64,000 bases of DNA, taken from NCBI GenBank assembly GCA_005879315.1, contig VBLC01000049.1, positions 24,683 through 88,682 of the forward strand, written 5' to 3'. Source of the stretch: Deltaproteobacteria bacterium (lineage in GTDB: Bacteria > Myxococcota > Myxococcia > Myxococcales > 40CM-4-68-19). Both the position numbers and the translations under genes were made by a program. The notes beneath the pieces were generated by a model. The model ran no database searches and was not told the origin of the DNA. It worked only from the letters and a program-made list of their open reading frames with translations. Shown here one piece after another: positions 47,004-55,115 of this stretch (its first letter is position 1; each line of letters starts with the position of its first letter).

Positions 47004-49130
47004 ATGGCGACGCTGCTGGTCCACATCGCGTTGCTCGCGTACGCGGCGGGAGCGGCCGCTTTTCTCATCTGGCTGGTGCGCCCCGGCCGCCGTTTCGTCC
47101 AGTGGGGCCGCGCGCTCCTCGGCGGCGGCGTGCTGGTGCACTTCGCTGCGCTCGCCGCCGGCGTGGGCGTCGCGTCGCTCGGCCTCGGCGCGGGCGCGTG
47201 GAAGGGCGGGCAGCTCTTCAGCCTCCTCGCCGCCATCACCGTGGCGGGGTACCTGCTGCTCGATCTCAAGTACGACCTGCCGGTGGCCGGCGCCTTCGTG
47301 GCGCCCTTCACGGTGGCGGTGATGGTGCCGGCGCACCTCGTGCCCTCGACTTCGCGCGCGGTCGCGCCGCAGCTTTCCCATTCGCTGGTGCTCTTCCTCC
47401 ACGTCGGCGCGGCCGCTCTCGGCACCGCTGTGCTGGCTCTCGCCTTCGGCCTCGCGCTCCTCTATCTCGCCAGCGAGAGGCAGATGAAGAGCAAGCGGCC
47501 GGGGCGGCTCTTCGCGCGGCTGCCCTCGCTCGATCTGATCGATCGCGCGGGCTACCGCCTCGCCGTCTGGGGTTTCGTCTTCCTCTCGCTCGCGATCGCG
47601 ACCGGTTCCTTCGTCTCGCGCGAGGCGACCGGCACGACGCTGCCGTTCGCCCCCAAGCAAGGCTTCGCTCTTCTCGCCTGGGCGCTCTTCGCCTCGCTCA
47701 TCCAGGCGCGGCTGGTCGCGGGCTGGCGAGGGCGGCGGGTGGCGCTTCTGGTCGTGACGGGCTTCGTGCTGCTCGCGGGCGTCTATGTCGGTCTGCTCTC
47801 CGCAGCGCCAGCGCTGCACGGCGCGACCGCCGCCACCTTCCTCTGCGTGGGAATCTCGCATCGCGAGGCGGCCATCGACGTGCGCGAGCAGCTGGCGGTG
47901 CCCACGGGGGAGCTGGCAGCGCGCCTTCTCAAGCTCAAGTCGTTGCCCGGCGTGCGCGAGGCGGCGCTGCTCTCCACCTGCAACCGCCTGGAGATCTACG
48001 CGGTCGGCGAGGGCAGCGCGGCGGCCGAGGAGATCCTCGAGGAGCTGGGCCCGCTCGCTGCGCCGCTCGCGGTCTGCCGCTTCGAGGAGGAGGCGCTCCG
48101 TCATCTCTTCCGCGTCTCCGCCAGCCTGGAGTCGATGGTGATCGGCGAGGCGCAGATCCTCGGCCAGGTGAAGGAGGCGGCGGCGCTGGCGCAAGGAGCG
48201 GGCGCCATCGGACCCGAGCTGGGCAAGGCCTTCGCCCGCGCGCTCACCGCTGCCAAGCGCGTGCGCACCGAGACGGAGATCGCCCGCGGCGCCGTCTCGC
48301 TCTCCAGCGTCGCCGTCAAGCTGGCGCACAAGCTGCTCGGCTCGCTCGAGGGCCGCTGCATGCTCCTGCTCGGCGCCGGCGAGATGGCCCAGCTCGCTGC
48401 GCGCGAGCTGCGCAGCGAAGGCGCGCGTGAGCTGCTCGTCGCCAACCGCAGCTCGGCCCGCGCCGAGGAGCTCGCCAGGGAGCAGGGCGGCGTGCCGGTC
48501 TCCCTCGCCGAGCTGCCGGCGCTGCTCGAGCGCGCCGACGTCGCCATCTGCTCCACCGCCGCCGTGGGTTACGTGGTCACCCGCGAGATGATGGCCAAGG
48601 CGCTCAAGGCGCGCCGCTACCAGCCCATCTTCCTCGTCGACCTCGCGCTGCCCCGCAACGTCGAACCGAGCACCAACGAATTGGAGAACGTCTACGTCTA
48701 CGACCTCGACGACCTCGACCGCGCCGCGGCGCAGAACCGCGAGCTGCGCGCGGGGGAGATGAGCAAGGCGGAAGCGATCGTCGAGGAGGAGCTGCGCGCG
48801 TTCACCTCTGCGGCCCGGGAGCGCGCGGCGCTGCCGGTCCTCGCCCGGCTGCGCGCGCATGCCGAGTCGCTGGCGCAGGCCGAGGCGGAGAAGACCCTGG
48901 CGGCGCTGCGCGGCCTCGACGAGCGGGCGCAAAAAAGCGTGCGGGCGATGGCGAGCGCCATCGTCAACAAGCTCTTGCACAACGCCACCCTCAAGCTGCG
49001 CTCCGACGGCGAACGGCTAGGCGACGCAGCCGCGGAGCTGTTCGCGCTCGAGTTGGCGCCGCAGCCGCCGCCCGACCCGGCGCCCGAGCCGGAAAAGGAC
49101 CCGGCGGTGGTGCCCTTGAGGAAGGTGTAG
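47004..49130 (+). CDS. hemA: HemX/CcsA-like membrane domain fused to glutamyl-tRNA reductase
   Basis: One unbroken frame of 708 residues joins two proteins usually encoded separately. Residues 1 to about 275 are a seven/eight-span CcsA/HemX-like domain (HSLVLFLHVGAAALG, ATGSFVSREAT), with the cytochrome-c-assembly WD motif and last His degenerate. From about 278 a full HemA follows: LCVGISHREAAIDVREQL, nucleophile C326 in LLSTCNRLEIYAV, NADPH motif LLGAGEMAQLAARELR and a C-terminal dimerisation helix. No ATG/GTG/TTG suits a separate HemA start, and no stop lies between. hemC starts at the next base. Fused HemX could tune 5-aminolevulinate supply. Confidence 0.88.
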   Translation: MATLLVHIALLAYAAGAAAFLIWLVRPGRRFVQWGRALLGGGVLVHFAALAAGVGVASLGLGAGAWKGGQLFSLLAAITVAGYLLLDLKYDLPVAGAFVAPFTVAVMVPAHLVPSTSRAVAPQLSHSLVLFLHVGAAALGTAVLALAFGLALLYLASERQMKSKRPGRLFARLPSLDLIDRAGYRLAVWGFVFLSLAIATGSFVSREATGTTLPFAPKQGFALLAWALFASLIQARLVAGWRGRRVALLVVTGFVLLAGVYVGLLSAAPALHGATAATFLCVGISHREAAIDVREQLAVPTGELAARLLKLKSLPGVREAALLSTCNRLEIYAVGEGSAAAEEILEELGPLAAPLAVCRFEEEALRHLFRVSASLESMVIGEAQILGQVKEAAALAQGAGAIGPELGKAFARALTAAKRVRTETEIARGAVSLSSVAVKLAHKLLGSLEGRCMLLLGAGEMAQLAARELRSEGARELLVANRSSARAEELAREQGGVPVSLAELPALLERADVAICSTAAVGYVVTREMMAKALKARRYQPIFLVDLALPRNVEPSTNELENVYVYDLDDLDRAAAQNRELRAGEMSKAEAIVEEELRAFTSAARERAALPVLARLRAHAESLAQAEAEKTLAALRGLDERAQKSVRAMASAIVNKLLHNATLKLRSDGERLGDAAAELFALELAPQPPPDPAPEPEKDPAVVPLRKV

Positions 49131-50024
49131 ATGCTTCGCATCGCCACGCGGAAGAGCGCGCTGGCGCTCTGGCAGGCGGAGCGGATCAAGTCCCTGTTGG
49201 CGGAACCGGCCGAGCTGGTTCCGATGAGCACCGAAGGCGATCGCATCCCCGATCGCTCGCTGGCGGAGGCCGGCGGCAAGGGCCTCTTCGTCAAGGAGCT
49301 GGAGCAGGCGCTCTTCGAGGGCCGCGCCGATCTGGCGGTGCACAGCGCCAAGGACGTGCCCTTCGCGCTGCCCGAGCGGCTCTCGCTCTGCGCCTTTCCT
49401 GCGCGCGAGGACGCTCGCGACGCGCTGGTCGCGCCGGCCGCGAAGACCTTCGCGCGGCTGCCCCGCGGGGCGCGCGTCGGCACCAGCTCGCTGCGGCGCG
49501 CGGTGCAGCTGCGGGCGGAGCGGCCGGATCTGGAGATCGTCCCTCTGCGCGGCAACGTCCCGACCCGCGTCGCCAGAAGCGAGGGCCTCGACGCCGTCGT
49601 GCTCGCGCTCGCGGGCTTGCGGCGGCTGGGGCTTGCGGACAAGGCCACCGAGATCCTGCCGGTCGAGCTTTCACTCCCGGCGGCCGGCCAAGGAGCGCTG
49701 GCGGTCGAGGTGGTCCGCGGCTCGCGCGGGGAGATGGCGGCCTCGCCGCTCGACGATGCGGCCACCTCGCGCTGCGTGCGCGCCGAGCGTGCGGTGCTGG
49801 CGCGGCTTGCGGGCGGATGCACCCTGCCGATCGCAGCCTATGCGGTCCAAGAGGGCCAGCTTCTCTGGCTGCGCGCGGTGCTGGGCGGCCCCGACGGCCG
49901 CGGCGGCGTGACGGTCCTCCGCGCCGAGGCGCGCGGCGGCGATCCGGATCAACTCGGCCGCGCGGTGGCCGAGGCGCTGCTCGAGAAGGGCGGCGCGGCG
50001 CTCCTCGCCGCGGCCAAGGCATGA
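49131..50024 (+). CDS. hemC: Porphobilinogen deaminase (hydroxymethylbilane synthase)
   Basis: The 297-residue enzyme builds hydroxymethylbilane from four porphobilinogens. Signatures are ATRKSALALWQAERIK, GGKGLFVKELEQALFEGRADLAVHSAKDVP, VGTSSLRRAVQLRAERPDLEI with RGNVPTR, and the dipyrromethane-binding C230 in LAGGCTLPIAAYA. The start ATG touches the hemA stop, and hemD overlaps its end. The C-terminal domain is a little short but complete. It is a cytosolic step of heme and vitamin B12 synthesis. Confidence 0.95.
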   Translation: MLRIATRKSALALWQAERIKSLLAEPAELVPMSTEGDRIPDRSLAEAGGKGLFVKELEQALFEGRADLAVHSAKDVPFALPERLSLCAFPAREDARDALVAPAAKTFARLPRGARVGTSSLRRAVQLRAERPDLEIVPLRGNVPTRVARSEGLDAVVLALAGLRRLGLADKATEILPVELSLPAAGQGALAVEVVRGSRGEMAASPLDDAATSRCVRAERAVLARLAGGCTLPIAAYAVQEGQLLWLRAVLGGPDGRGGVTVLRAEARGGDPDQLGRAVAEALLEKGGAALLAAAKA

Positions 50025-50731
50025 GCTTGCAAGGCAAGCGCGTGCTGGTGACTCGCGCCGCGGAGGAGGCGCCCGAGCTGGAGGACCTTCTCCGCCAGCG
50101 CGGCGCCGTGCCGGTGCGCTTTCCCTGCATCGAGTTCGAGGATGGGCGCGATCTGGAAGAGATCGTCCTCGCGCTCGAGAAGCGTCCGGACCTGGTCGTC
50201 GTCTCCTCGCCGCACGCCGCGCGCCGGTTGAAGGAGCTTTCGACGAGCGAAGATCAGATCTTCGCCGCGGTCGGGGCTGCGACCGCCGCGCTTTTGCCCG
50301 GCAAGGCGATCACTCCCAGCCGCGGCGCCGGCGCCCAGGCCCTGGTCGAGGAGCTGAGAGCGAGGGTGCGCGGCAAGCGCGTGCTCGTGCCGCGCGCCGA
50401 GGGCGGCACCAGAGAGCTGGTCGATGGATTGCGCAGCGCGGGCGCCAACGTCGAGGCGCTGACCCTCTACCGCACGGTGACGCCCAGGAGCGCCGATCTC
50501 TCGCTCCTGCGCGCTCTCGACGCCATCTCCTTTGCCAGCGGCAGCGCAGTCCGCGGCTTCGTCGCGCTCGCCGGCGCGCAGGCGGCGCGGCGCTGTGCCG
50601 TGGCGTGCATCGGCGCCGCCACCGCCGCCGCCGCAAGAGATGCGGGCATCCGCGTCGATGCGCAGGGCGACGAAGGCATGATCGGACTCTGCGACGCGCT
50701 CGCTCTCGCGCTGGTGCGCCGCAACGGTTAG
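50021..50731 (+). CDS. hemD: Uroporphyrinogen-III synthase
   Basis: The 236-residue protein has the two-domain HemD pattern: GKRVLVTRAAEEAPELEDLLRQRGA at the start, VVSSPHAARRL, then the hinge into GKRVLVPRAEGGTRELVDGL and ANVEALTLYRTV. It ends with ISFASGSAVRGF and CIGAATAAAARDAGIRVD. It closes the linear tetrapyrrole to uroporphyrinogen III. HemD is poorly conserved, so position after hemC (ATGA overlap) is important support. A receiver gene follows after 12 bases. Confidence 0.9.
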   Translation: MSLQGKRVLVTRAAEEAPELEDLLRQRGAVPVRFPCIEFEDGRDLEEIVLALEKRPDLVVVSSPHAARRLKELSTSEDQIFAAVGAATAALLPGKAITPSRGAGAQALVEELRARVRGKRVLVPRAEGGTRELVDGLRSAGANVEALTLYRTVTPRSADLSLLRALDAISFASGSAVRGFVALAGAQAARRCAVACIGAATAAAARDAGIRVDAQGDEGMIGLCDALALALVRRNG

Positions 50732-50743
50732 TCTTCCGGCCGC

Positions 50744-51115
50744 GTGAGCGAAAAGCCGGAAATCCTCATCGTCGAAGACGACGACGACTGCCGCGCGGTG
50801 CTCCAGGACCTGCTCGAGCTCTCCGGCTACCGGGTCCTCACTGCGGCCGACGCGCAGCGCGCTCTCGCCGCAGCCCGCGCCGCTCCTCCGGCGTTGATGC
50901 TCGTCGACTACCTGATGCCCGACGCCGACGGCGGCTGGCTGGTGCGGCAGCTGCGCGAGGCGGGCGGCGCGCTGGCGCGCGTTCCGGTGATCGTCACCAC
51001 CGGCTCGAGCACGGGCCGCGAGATCGCCGAGGGCCTGGGGGTGCAGTCGCTGGAGAAGCCCTTCGACATGAACCGGCTCCTCGAGCTGGTGCAATCGCTG
51101 GTGCCCAAAGCATGA
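50744..51115 (+). CDS. Single-domain response regulator (receiver)
   Basis: The 123-residue protein is one CheY-type receiver: acidic pocket VEDDDDC near residues 10-16, phospho-acceptor D55 in LMLVDYLMPDADGG, the switch Thr in IVTTGSS, and the conserved Lys in QSLEKPF. There is no output domain, so it should act by protein interaction or phosphotransfer. It starts with GTG and its stop overlaps the next gene by four bases. No histidine kinase is nearby. Confidence 0.9.
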   Translation: MSEKPEILIVEDDDDCRAVLQDLLELSGYRVLTAADAQRALAAARAAPPALMLVDYLMPDADGGWLVRQLREAGGALARVPVIVTTGSSTGREIAEGLGVQSLEKPFDMNRLLELVQSLVPKA

Positions 51116-51594
51116 TCAAGCGGCCGGCCGGTCTCGAAGCGATCATTTTGTACAAATTGATCAAGGCGGGACTGGAGGTGGCTCTCGGTGTCCTTGCGGT
51201 CTATTTCCTGGTGCGCGGCGCCGAGGCGGGCGCGGCCACGCTGGCACAAGTGCTTCTCGAGCATTTCGCGGGCGGCTGGGCGCTGCAGCTCGCGACGCTG
51301 ATCGTGGTCGGCGCCACCACGGGACACGTCAAGTTCATCGCCGCCGCCTCCTTTGCCGACGCCGCGCTCTCCGCCGTCGAGGGCCTCGCGCTCGCCGCCG
51401 GCAAGTGGTGGGCGCCCTGGCTCGTGGTCCTGGCCACCGGCGCCCTCTTGCCTTGGGAGATCTTCGAGACCATCCGCCATCCCGGATGGGGCAGGGCGCT
51501 CCTGCTCGCCGTCAACCTCGCGGTCGTCATGTACCTCTTGCTCACGGTTCTGCGCGAGCACCGCGCGATCGACAGGCAGACGCTCCGTTCCTAG
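51112..51594 (+). CDS. DUF2127-type small membrane protein
   Basis: The 160-residue product has about four hydrophobic segments (ALGVLAVYFLV, LATLIVVGATTGHVKFIAA, WLVVLATGALLPWEIFE, ALLLAVNLAVVMYLLL). GLEAIILYKLIKAGLE at the front and LAAGKWWAPW in the middle recall the DUF2127 family of unknown function. The ATG overlaps the receiver stop, hinting at a joint role. The coding strand contains an AT-rich 16-mer at 51144-51159 that also occurs at 25260-25275. It is convergent with the sdhC-like gene, overlapping by 4 bases. Confidence 0.7.
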   Translation: MIKRPAGLEAIILYKLIKAGLEVALGVLAVYFLVRGAEAGAATLAQVLLEHFAGGWALQLATLIVVGATTGHVKFIAAASFADAALSAVEGLALAAGKWWAPWLVVLATGALLPWEIFETIRHPGWGRALLLAVNLAVVMYLLLTVLREHRAIDRQTLRS

Positions 51595-52265
51595 CCGCCC
51601 GCCCGGTACAGACCGTAGATCGCCGCCCAGCCGATCGCGAGCAGCGCGAAGAAGAAGAGCAGCGAGACCCGCTCCATCCAGGCGATACCGCTCTTGCTCA
51701 CGGTCACCCCCCACCCCATCGAGAGGAACGACCAGAGCCCGTTGGCGAGGTGATAGGCGATGCCGAGGATTCCGAGGACGTAGACCGCCAGCGTGGGGGT
51801 ATGAAAGCGCATCTCGTGGGCGATCTCGGCGAACGGCTCGGGCGCTCCTTCGACGAAGCGAGGACGGAACCAGGCGAGCCACAGATGCGCGCCGAGGAAG
51901 AGCAGCAGCCCGAGGGCCGAGAGCCGCTGGAGGACGTAGCGCAGGTTGGAGAACCAGCCGATGCGCACGGTGGGCCGCGAGCGGACCATGCGGATGATGC
52001 CCCAGAGGGTGTGCCAGAGCAGCGGCAAGAGGACCAGGGTGAACGCCAGCGCTGCTCCGGCGTTGCTGCGGTGGCCGGTGACCGACTCCTGCCAGGCCTG
52101 TGGCGAGGTGTACGCCGCCAGCTGGTTCCAGAGATGCACCGTGGTCCAGACGCCCACCGGCACGAGCGCGAAGAGCGACCCGAGCCGCGCGAGAAGGAAG
52201 TCGCGCGCGATCGATCGCGCGGCCGGTTCGGCGCTGGCATTGGGCTCGGTGAGGGGCAGCGCCAT
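51591..52265 (-). CDS. Succinate dehydrogenase/fumarate reductase cytochrome b subunit-like
   Basis: The 224-residue protein has five membrane segments and histidines positioned for heme in the di-heme SdhC/FrdC type: VHLWNQL, LLPLLWHTLWG, GLLLFLGAHLWLAW, and GIAYHLANGLWSFLSMGWGVTVS. It would anchor the flavin/iron-sulfur subunits and pass electrons to quinone. No sdhA or sdhB is adjacent, so it is an orphan copy or belongs to a split locus. The ATG at 52265 is clear. The stop overlaps that of the convergent DUF2127-like gene. Confidence 0.82.
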   Translation of the reverse strand: MALPLTEPNASAEPAARSIARDFLLARLGSLFALVPVGVWTTVHLWNQLAAYTSPQAWQESVTGHRSNAGAALAFTLVLLPLLWHTLWGIIRMVRSRPTVRIGWFSNLRYVLQRLSALGLLLFLGAHLWLAWFRPRFVEGAPEPFAEIAHEMRFHTPTLAVYVLGILGIAYHLANGLWSFLSMGWGVTVSKSGIAWMERVSLLFFFALLAIGWAAIYGLYRAGG

Positions 52266-52299
52266 GCGGCGGCTTGCGTAGAGCCTGCCTGCGCCGCTG

Positions 52300-52863
52300 T
52301 CAAGGCATGGCGATGATCACGTTGGCGAGCGCGTCGCACGAGCCGGTCTTGAAGCGGCCGTAGAATTCATGCACCTGCGAGAAGGAGTCGACGACGGCGA
52401 TGTCGAAGCTGCCGCGCGCGTTGCCGCCGGTGCCGGACAGGTCGCTGTCGGCGATGTACGTGTTGGGAAAGTTGACGGCCGGGTAGCGGGTCGCGGGCTT
52501 CACCCCTTTGGCGGCGGGGATGACGAGCGCGGCGACCGGGTCGCGGCCGAAATAGAAGAAACCGACCTGGTCGAGCGGCGTGAGCAGGATCAGGGCCACG
52601 TAATCCTGCGGCGGGTTCTGGAAGTAGTCGGGGCTCGAGCCGAGCTGGGTGCAAAGCCCGCTGGTGTTGGTGAGGATGATGGCGACCTTTTGCCCGATCC
52701 GGTTTCCGTTCGCGTCGTTCAGGGTGACGATGCCGGAGATGGCGCTGCGCACGTTGTCGATGGACGCGACCGGAATGGTGGCGGTGGCGCTGATGCCGCC
52801 CAGGACGAGATTGTCGGGATTGCCGCAGGCCGCGGCGAGGACCAACAGAGCAGACAAACGCAT
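52300..52863 (-). CDS. Small lipoprotein of unknown function
   Basis: The 187-residue product begins MRLSALLVLAAACGNPD, a lipobox with the Cys at residue 13. An ATG four codons upstream (52875) is an alternative start. The mature chain is beta-rich, with paired Cys residues (GLCTQL, GSCDALANV). It lies 34 bases upstream of the sdhC-like gene on the same strand and divergent from holB. No domain was recognised. Confidence 0.7.
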   Translation of the reverse strand: MRLSALLVLAAACGNPDNLVLGGISATATIPVASIDNVRSAISGIVTLNDANGNRIGQKVAIILTNTSGLCTQLGSSPDYFQNPPQDYVALILLTPLDQVGFFYFGRDPVAALVIPAAKGVKPATRYPAVNFPNTYIADSDLSGTGGNARGSFDIAVVDSFSQVHEFYGRFKTGSCDALANVIIAMP

Positions 52864-52935
52864 GCGGCGCACCATAGCAGGCGCAAGTCGATTGGCATTG
52901 CGCGCTCCTTCGACGCCTTGTAGGAACGCAGATTC

Positions 52936-53778
52936 ATGCGCTGGGAGGAGATCGCCGGACAAGAGCGGGCGCTGCGGATCCTGCGCACGGCGCTGGAGCG
53001 CGAGCAGACGCATCACGCCTACCTGCTCGCGGGGCCGGCGGGCGCCGGCAAGGAGAAGGCCGCCCTGGTCTTTGCGCAGGCGGCGAACTGTCTCGGCCAG
53101 GCGCGGCCCTGCCAGGTCTGCGAGCACTGCACGGCCATCGCGCGGGGGAACTTTCCCGACGTCTCCTGGCAGATGCCGCTGGCCGAGCTGCTCGCGCGCG
53201 GCCGCATCAGCCGGGCCGATCTCGACGGCGCGCCCTCCAAGGAGATCCGGGTCGACGAGATCCGCGCGCTGGCGCGGCGGCTTTCGCTCGCGCCGCTGCG
53301 CGGGCGGCGCAAGGTCGCGATCCTCGTCCCTGCCGATGCGATGAACGAGCGGTCGCAGAACACGTTGCTCAAGACCCTGGAGGAGCCGCCTCCGGCCACG
53401 ACGTTCCTGCTCCTCTCCGCGCACCCCGACTCACTGCTCCCGACGGTGCGCTCCCGCTGCGTGCGGGTGCAGTTCGCGCCGCCGCCTGGGGCCGAGGCGC
53501 CGCCCGATCCGGATCTGGTGCGCGAATTCGATCGCGCCCTCGGAGCGGAGGACGAGCTGCCGGCGCTCGATCTGGCCGAGGCGCGCCGCGACGAGGCGCT
53601 CGCGGTGGCCCTCGTCTTCCACCACTGGACGCGCGACCGGCTGGTGTCGCAGCCGGGGGAGCCGCTGCGGCTGTTGCGCCAGGCCGAGCTGTGCGGCGAG
53701 GTGATCGAGGCGCTGGAGCAGAACGGCAACGGTCGGCTGCAGCTGGAGCGGCTGCTCCTCGGTGCGCGCGATGCATGA
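52936..53778 (+). CDS. holB: DNA polymerase III delta' subunit (clamp loader)
   Basis: The 280-residue protein has the clamp-loader ATPase fold: GQERALRILRTALERE, Walker A-like GPAGAGKEK (a Glu replaces the usual Ser/Thr), zinc Cys cluster CQVCEHCTAI, and NTLLKTLEEPPPATTFLLLSAHPDSLLPTVRSRC. The degenerate Walker A is common in delta'. It helps load the sliding clamp. The next gene (delta) overlaps it by eight bases, and the pair would be co-translated. Confidence 0.9.
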   Translation: MRWEEIAGQERALRILRTALEREQTHHAYLLAGPAGAGKEKAALVFAQAANCLGQARPCQVCEHCTAIARGNFPDVSWQMPLAELLARGRISRADLDGAPSKEIRVDEIRALARRLSLAPLRGRRKVAILVPADAMNERSQNTLLKTLEEPPPATTFLLLSAHPDSLLPTVRSRCVRVQFAPPPGAEAPPDPDLVREFDRALGAEDELPALDLAEARRDEALAVALVFHHWTRDRLVSQPGEPLRLLRQAELCGEVIEALEQNGNGRLQLERLLLGARDA

Positions 53779-55093
53779 GCTGATCGAAGAGGCGCTCAAA
53801 GGCTCGGCGAAGCCCGTCTATCTCATCGAGGGCGACGAGTACCTGGCGCGCGCCTCGGCGCGAGAGCTGGCGGAGGCGCTGGTGCCTCTCAACGAGCGGG
53901 CGCTCAACCTGATCGTTCTCGACGCCAGCGCGGGCGCGCGGGAGATCGTCTCGCACCTCGCCACCGTGGCGATGTTCCCCTCGCCGAAGGCGGTCATCGT
54001 CGAGGGAGCCGAGTCGTTCGCCGAGGAGGTCGACGCCGCCGCCGAGCTCGCCCGCGCGCGCGATCTCTGGCAGGCGAAACGGCCGCGAGACGCCGCGCGC
54101 CGGCTCTTGAAGCTGGTCCGTTCCGCCGGCTGGGGGGCGCTCGAGCTCGCGTTCGGCGGAAAGAGCGGACCTTCCGCCGCGAAGTGGCGCAAGGAGATCG
54201 GCGCCGCGCCGGAGGAGAGCGACAAGAGCTGGCTGCAGGAGCTCTCCTCCTCGGCGGTGGCGCAGAACCTGAGCGCTCCGCCGGAGGACCTGCAGGCGCT
54301 GCTCGATCTGTTCGAGCGCGGCTTGCCGCCCAAGACGCATCTGATTCTCGTCGCCGAGCTCTTGCCGCCGCGGCATCCGCTGGTCCGGCTCGCGCAGGAG
54401 AGAGGCGCTCACCTCAAGCGGCGCGCCGAGCGGCGCGGGCGCGGCATCGAGACGCTCGACATCTCCGCCGTGGTCGAGCAGGAGCTGGGACCGCTGAAGA
54501 AGCGGCTTGCCCGCGACGCCGAGCAGGAGCTCTTGCAGCGGCTGGGCGGCGATCTGCGCCTGATCGCGGCCGAGCTGCAGAAGCTCGCTGCCTACGTCGG
54601 CGAGAAGGCGGCCATCGCGCGCGCGGACGTGGAGGCCATCGTGGCGCCGGTGCGCGAGGAGGAGTTCTTCGCGCTCGGCGAGGCCGTCGGCGAGGGGGAC
54701 ATCCCCAAGGCGCTGCAGCTCCTCTCGGACGAGCTGCGGCGCAAGGCCAACGCCTCGGCGGTGGCGCTCCCTTTCCTCGGCGGCGTGGCCGGCGCGGTCC
54801 GACGCGCGCTCGCCGACAGCGCGCGGTATGCGAGCCTCCCCGAGCGGGAGCTGGGTTACAACGAATTCCAGAGCAAGATCTTTCCCTCGCTCGAGGAAGA
54901 GCTGTCGGCAAAGGGCCAGAAAGTGCCGCATCCTTTCGGCGCCTGGCTCTCCTACAAGCGCTCTCGCCGCAAGCCGCGCGAGTTCTGGCGGCGCGCGCTG
55001 GTCCGCTGCGCCGAGGCCGACTTCGATCTGAAGAACGGCGCCGATCCGCGATTGTTGATGGAGCGCCTGCTCGTCGAGGTGTGCGCCGGCTGA
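53771..55093 (+). CDS. holA: DNA polymerase III delta subunit (clamp loader)
   Basis: The 440-residue product is longer than E. coli HolA (about 340). The N-terminus (KPVYLIEGDEYLARASARELAEAL) and the C-terminal helical part (LGGDLRLIAAELQKLAAYVGE, then EEEFFALGEAVGEGDIPKALQLLSDEL) match the family. An extra region of roughly 90 residues (about 95-190, rich in Arg/Ala/Ser) sits between them. It opens the beta clamp during loading. The ATG at 53771 lies within the end of holB. Confidence 0.88.
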   Translation: MHELIEEALKGSAKPVYLIEGDEYLARASARELAEALVPLNERALNLIVLDASAGAREIVSHLATVAMFPSPKAVIVEGAESFAEEVDAAAELARARDLWQAKRPRDAARRLLKLVRSAGWGALELAFGGKSGPSAAKWRKEIGAAPEESDKSWLQELSSSAVAQNLSAPPEDLQALLDLFERGLPPKTHLILVAELLPPRHPLVRLAQERGAHLKRRAERRGRGIETLDISAVVEQELGPLKKRLARDAEQELLQRLGGDLRLIAAELQKLAAYVGEKAAIARADVEAIVAPVREEEFFALGEAVGEGDIPKALQLLSDELRRKANASAVALPFLGGVAGAVRRALADSARYASLPERELGYNEFQSKIFPSLEEELSAKGQKVPHPFGAWLSYKRSRRKPREFWRRALVRCAEADFDLKNGADPRLLMERLLVEVCAG

Positions 55094-55115
55094 TTTGTGT
55101 TATTTCCGGCGGACC

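Noticed and set aside
47750..47850. Frameshift or lost stop between hemX and hemA
   Set aside because: Neither a stop nor a plausible HemA start codon is near in any frame in the right place. A clean fusion explains the sequence better than an error.
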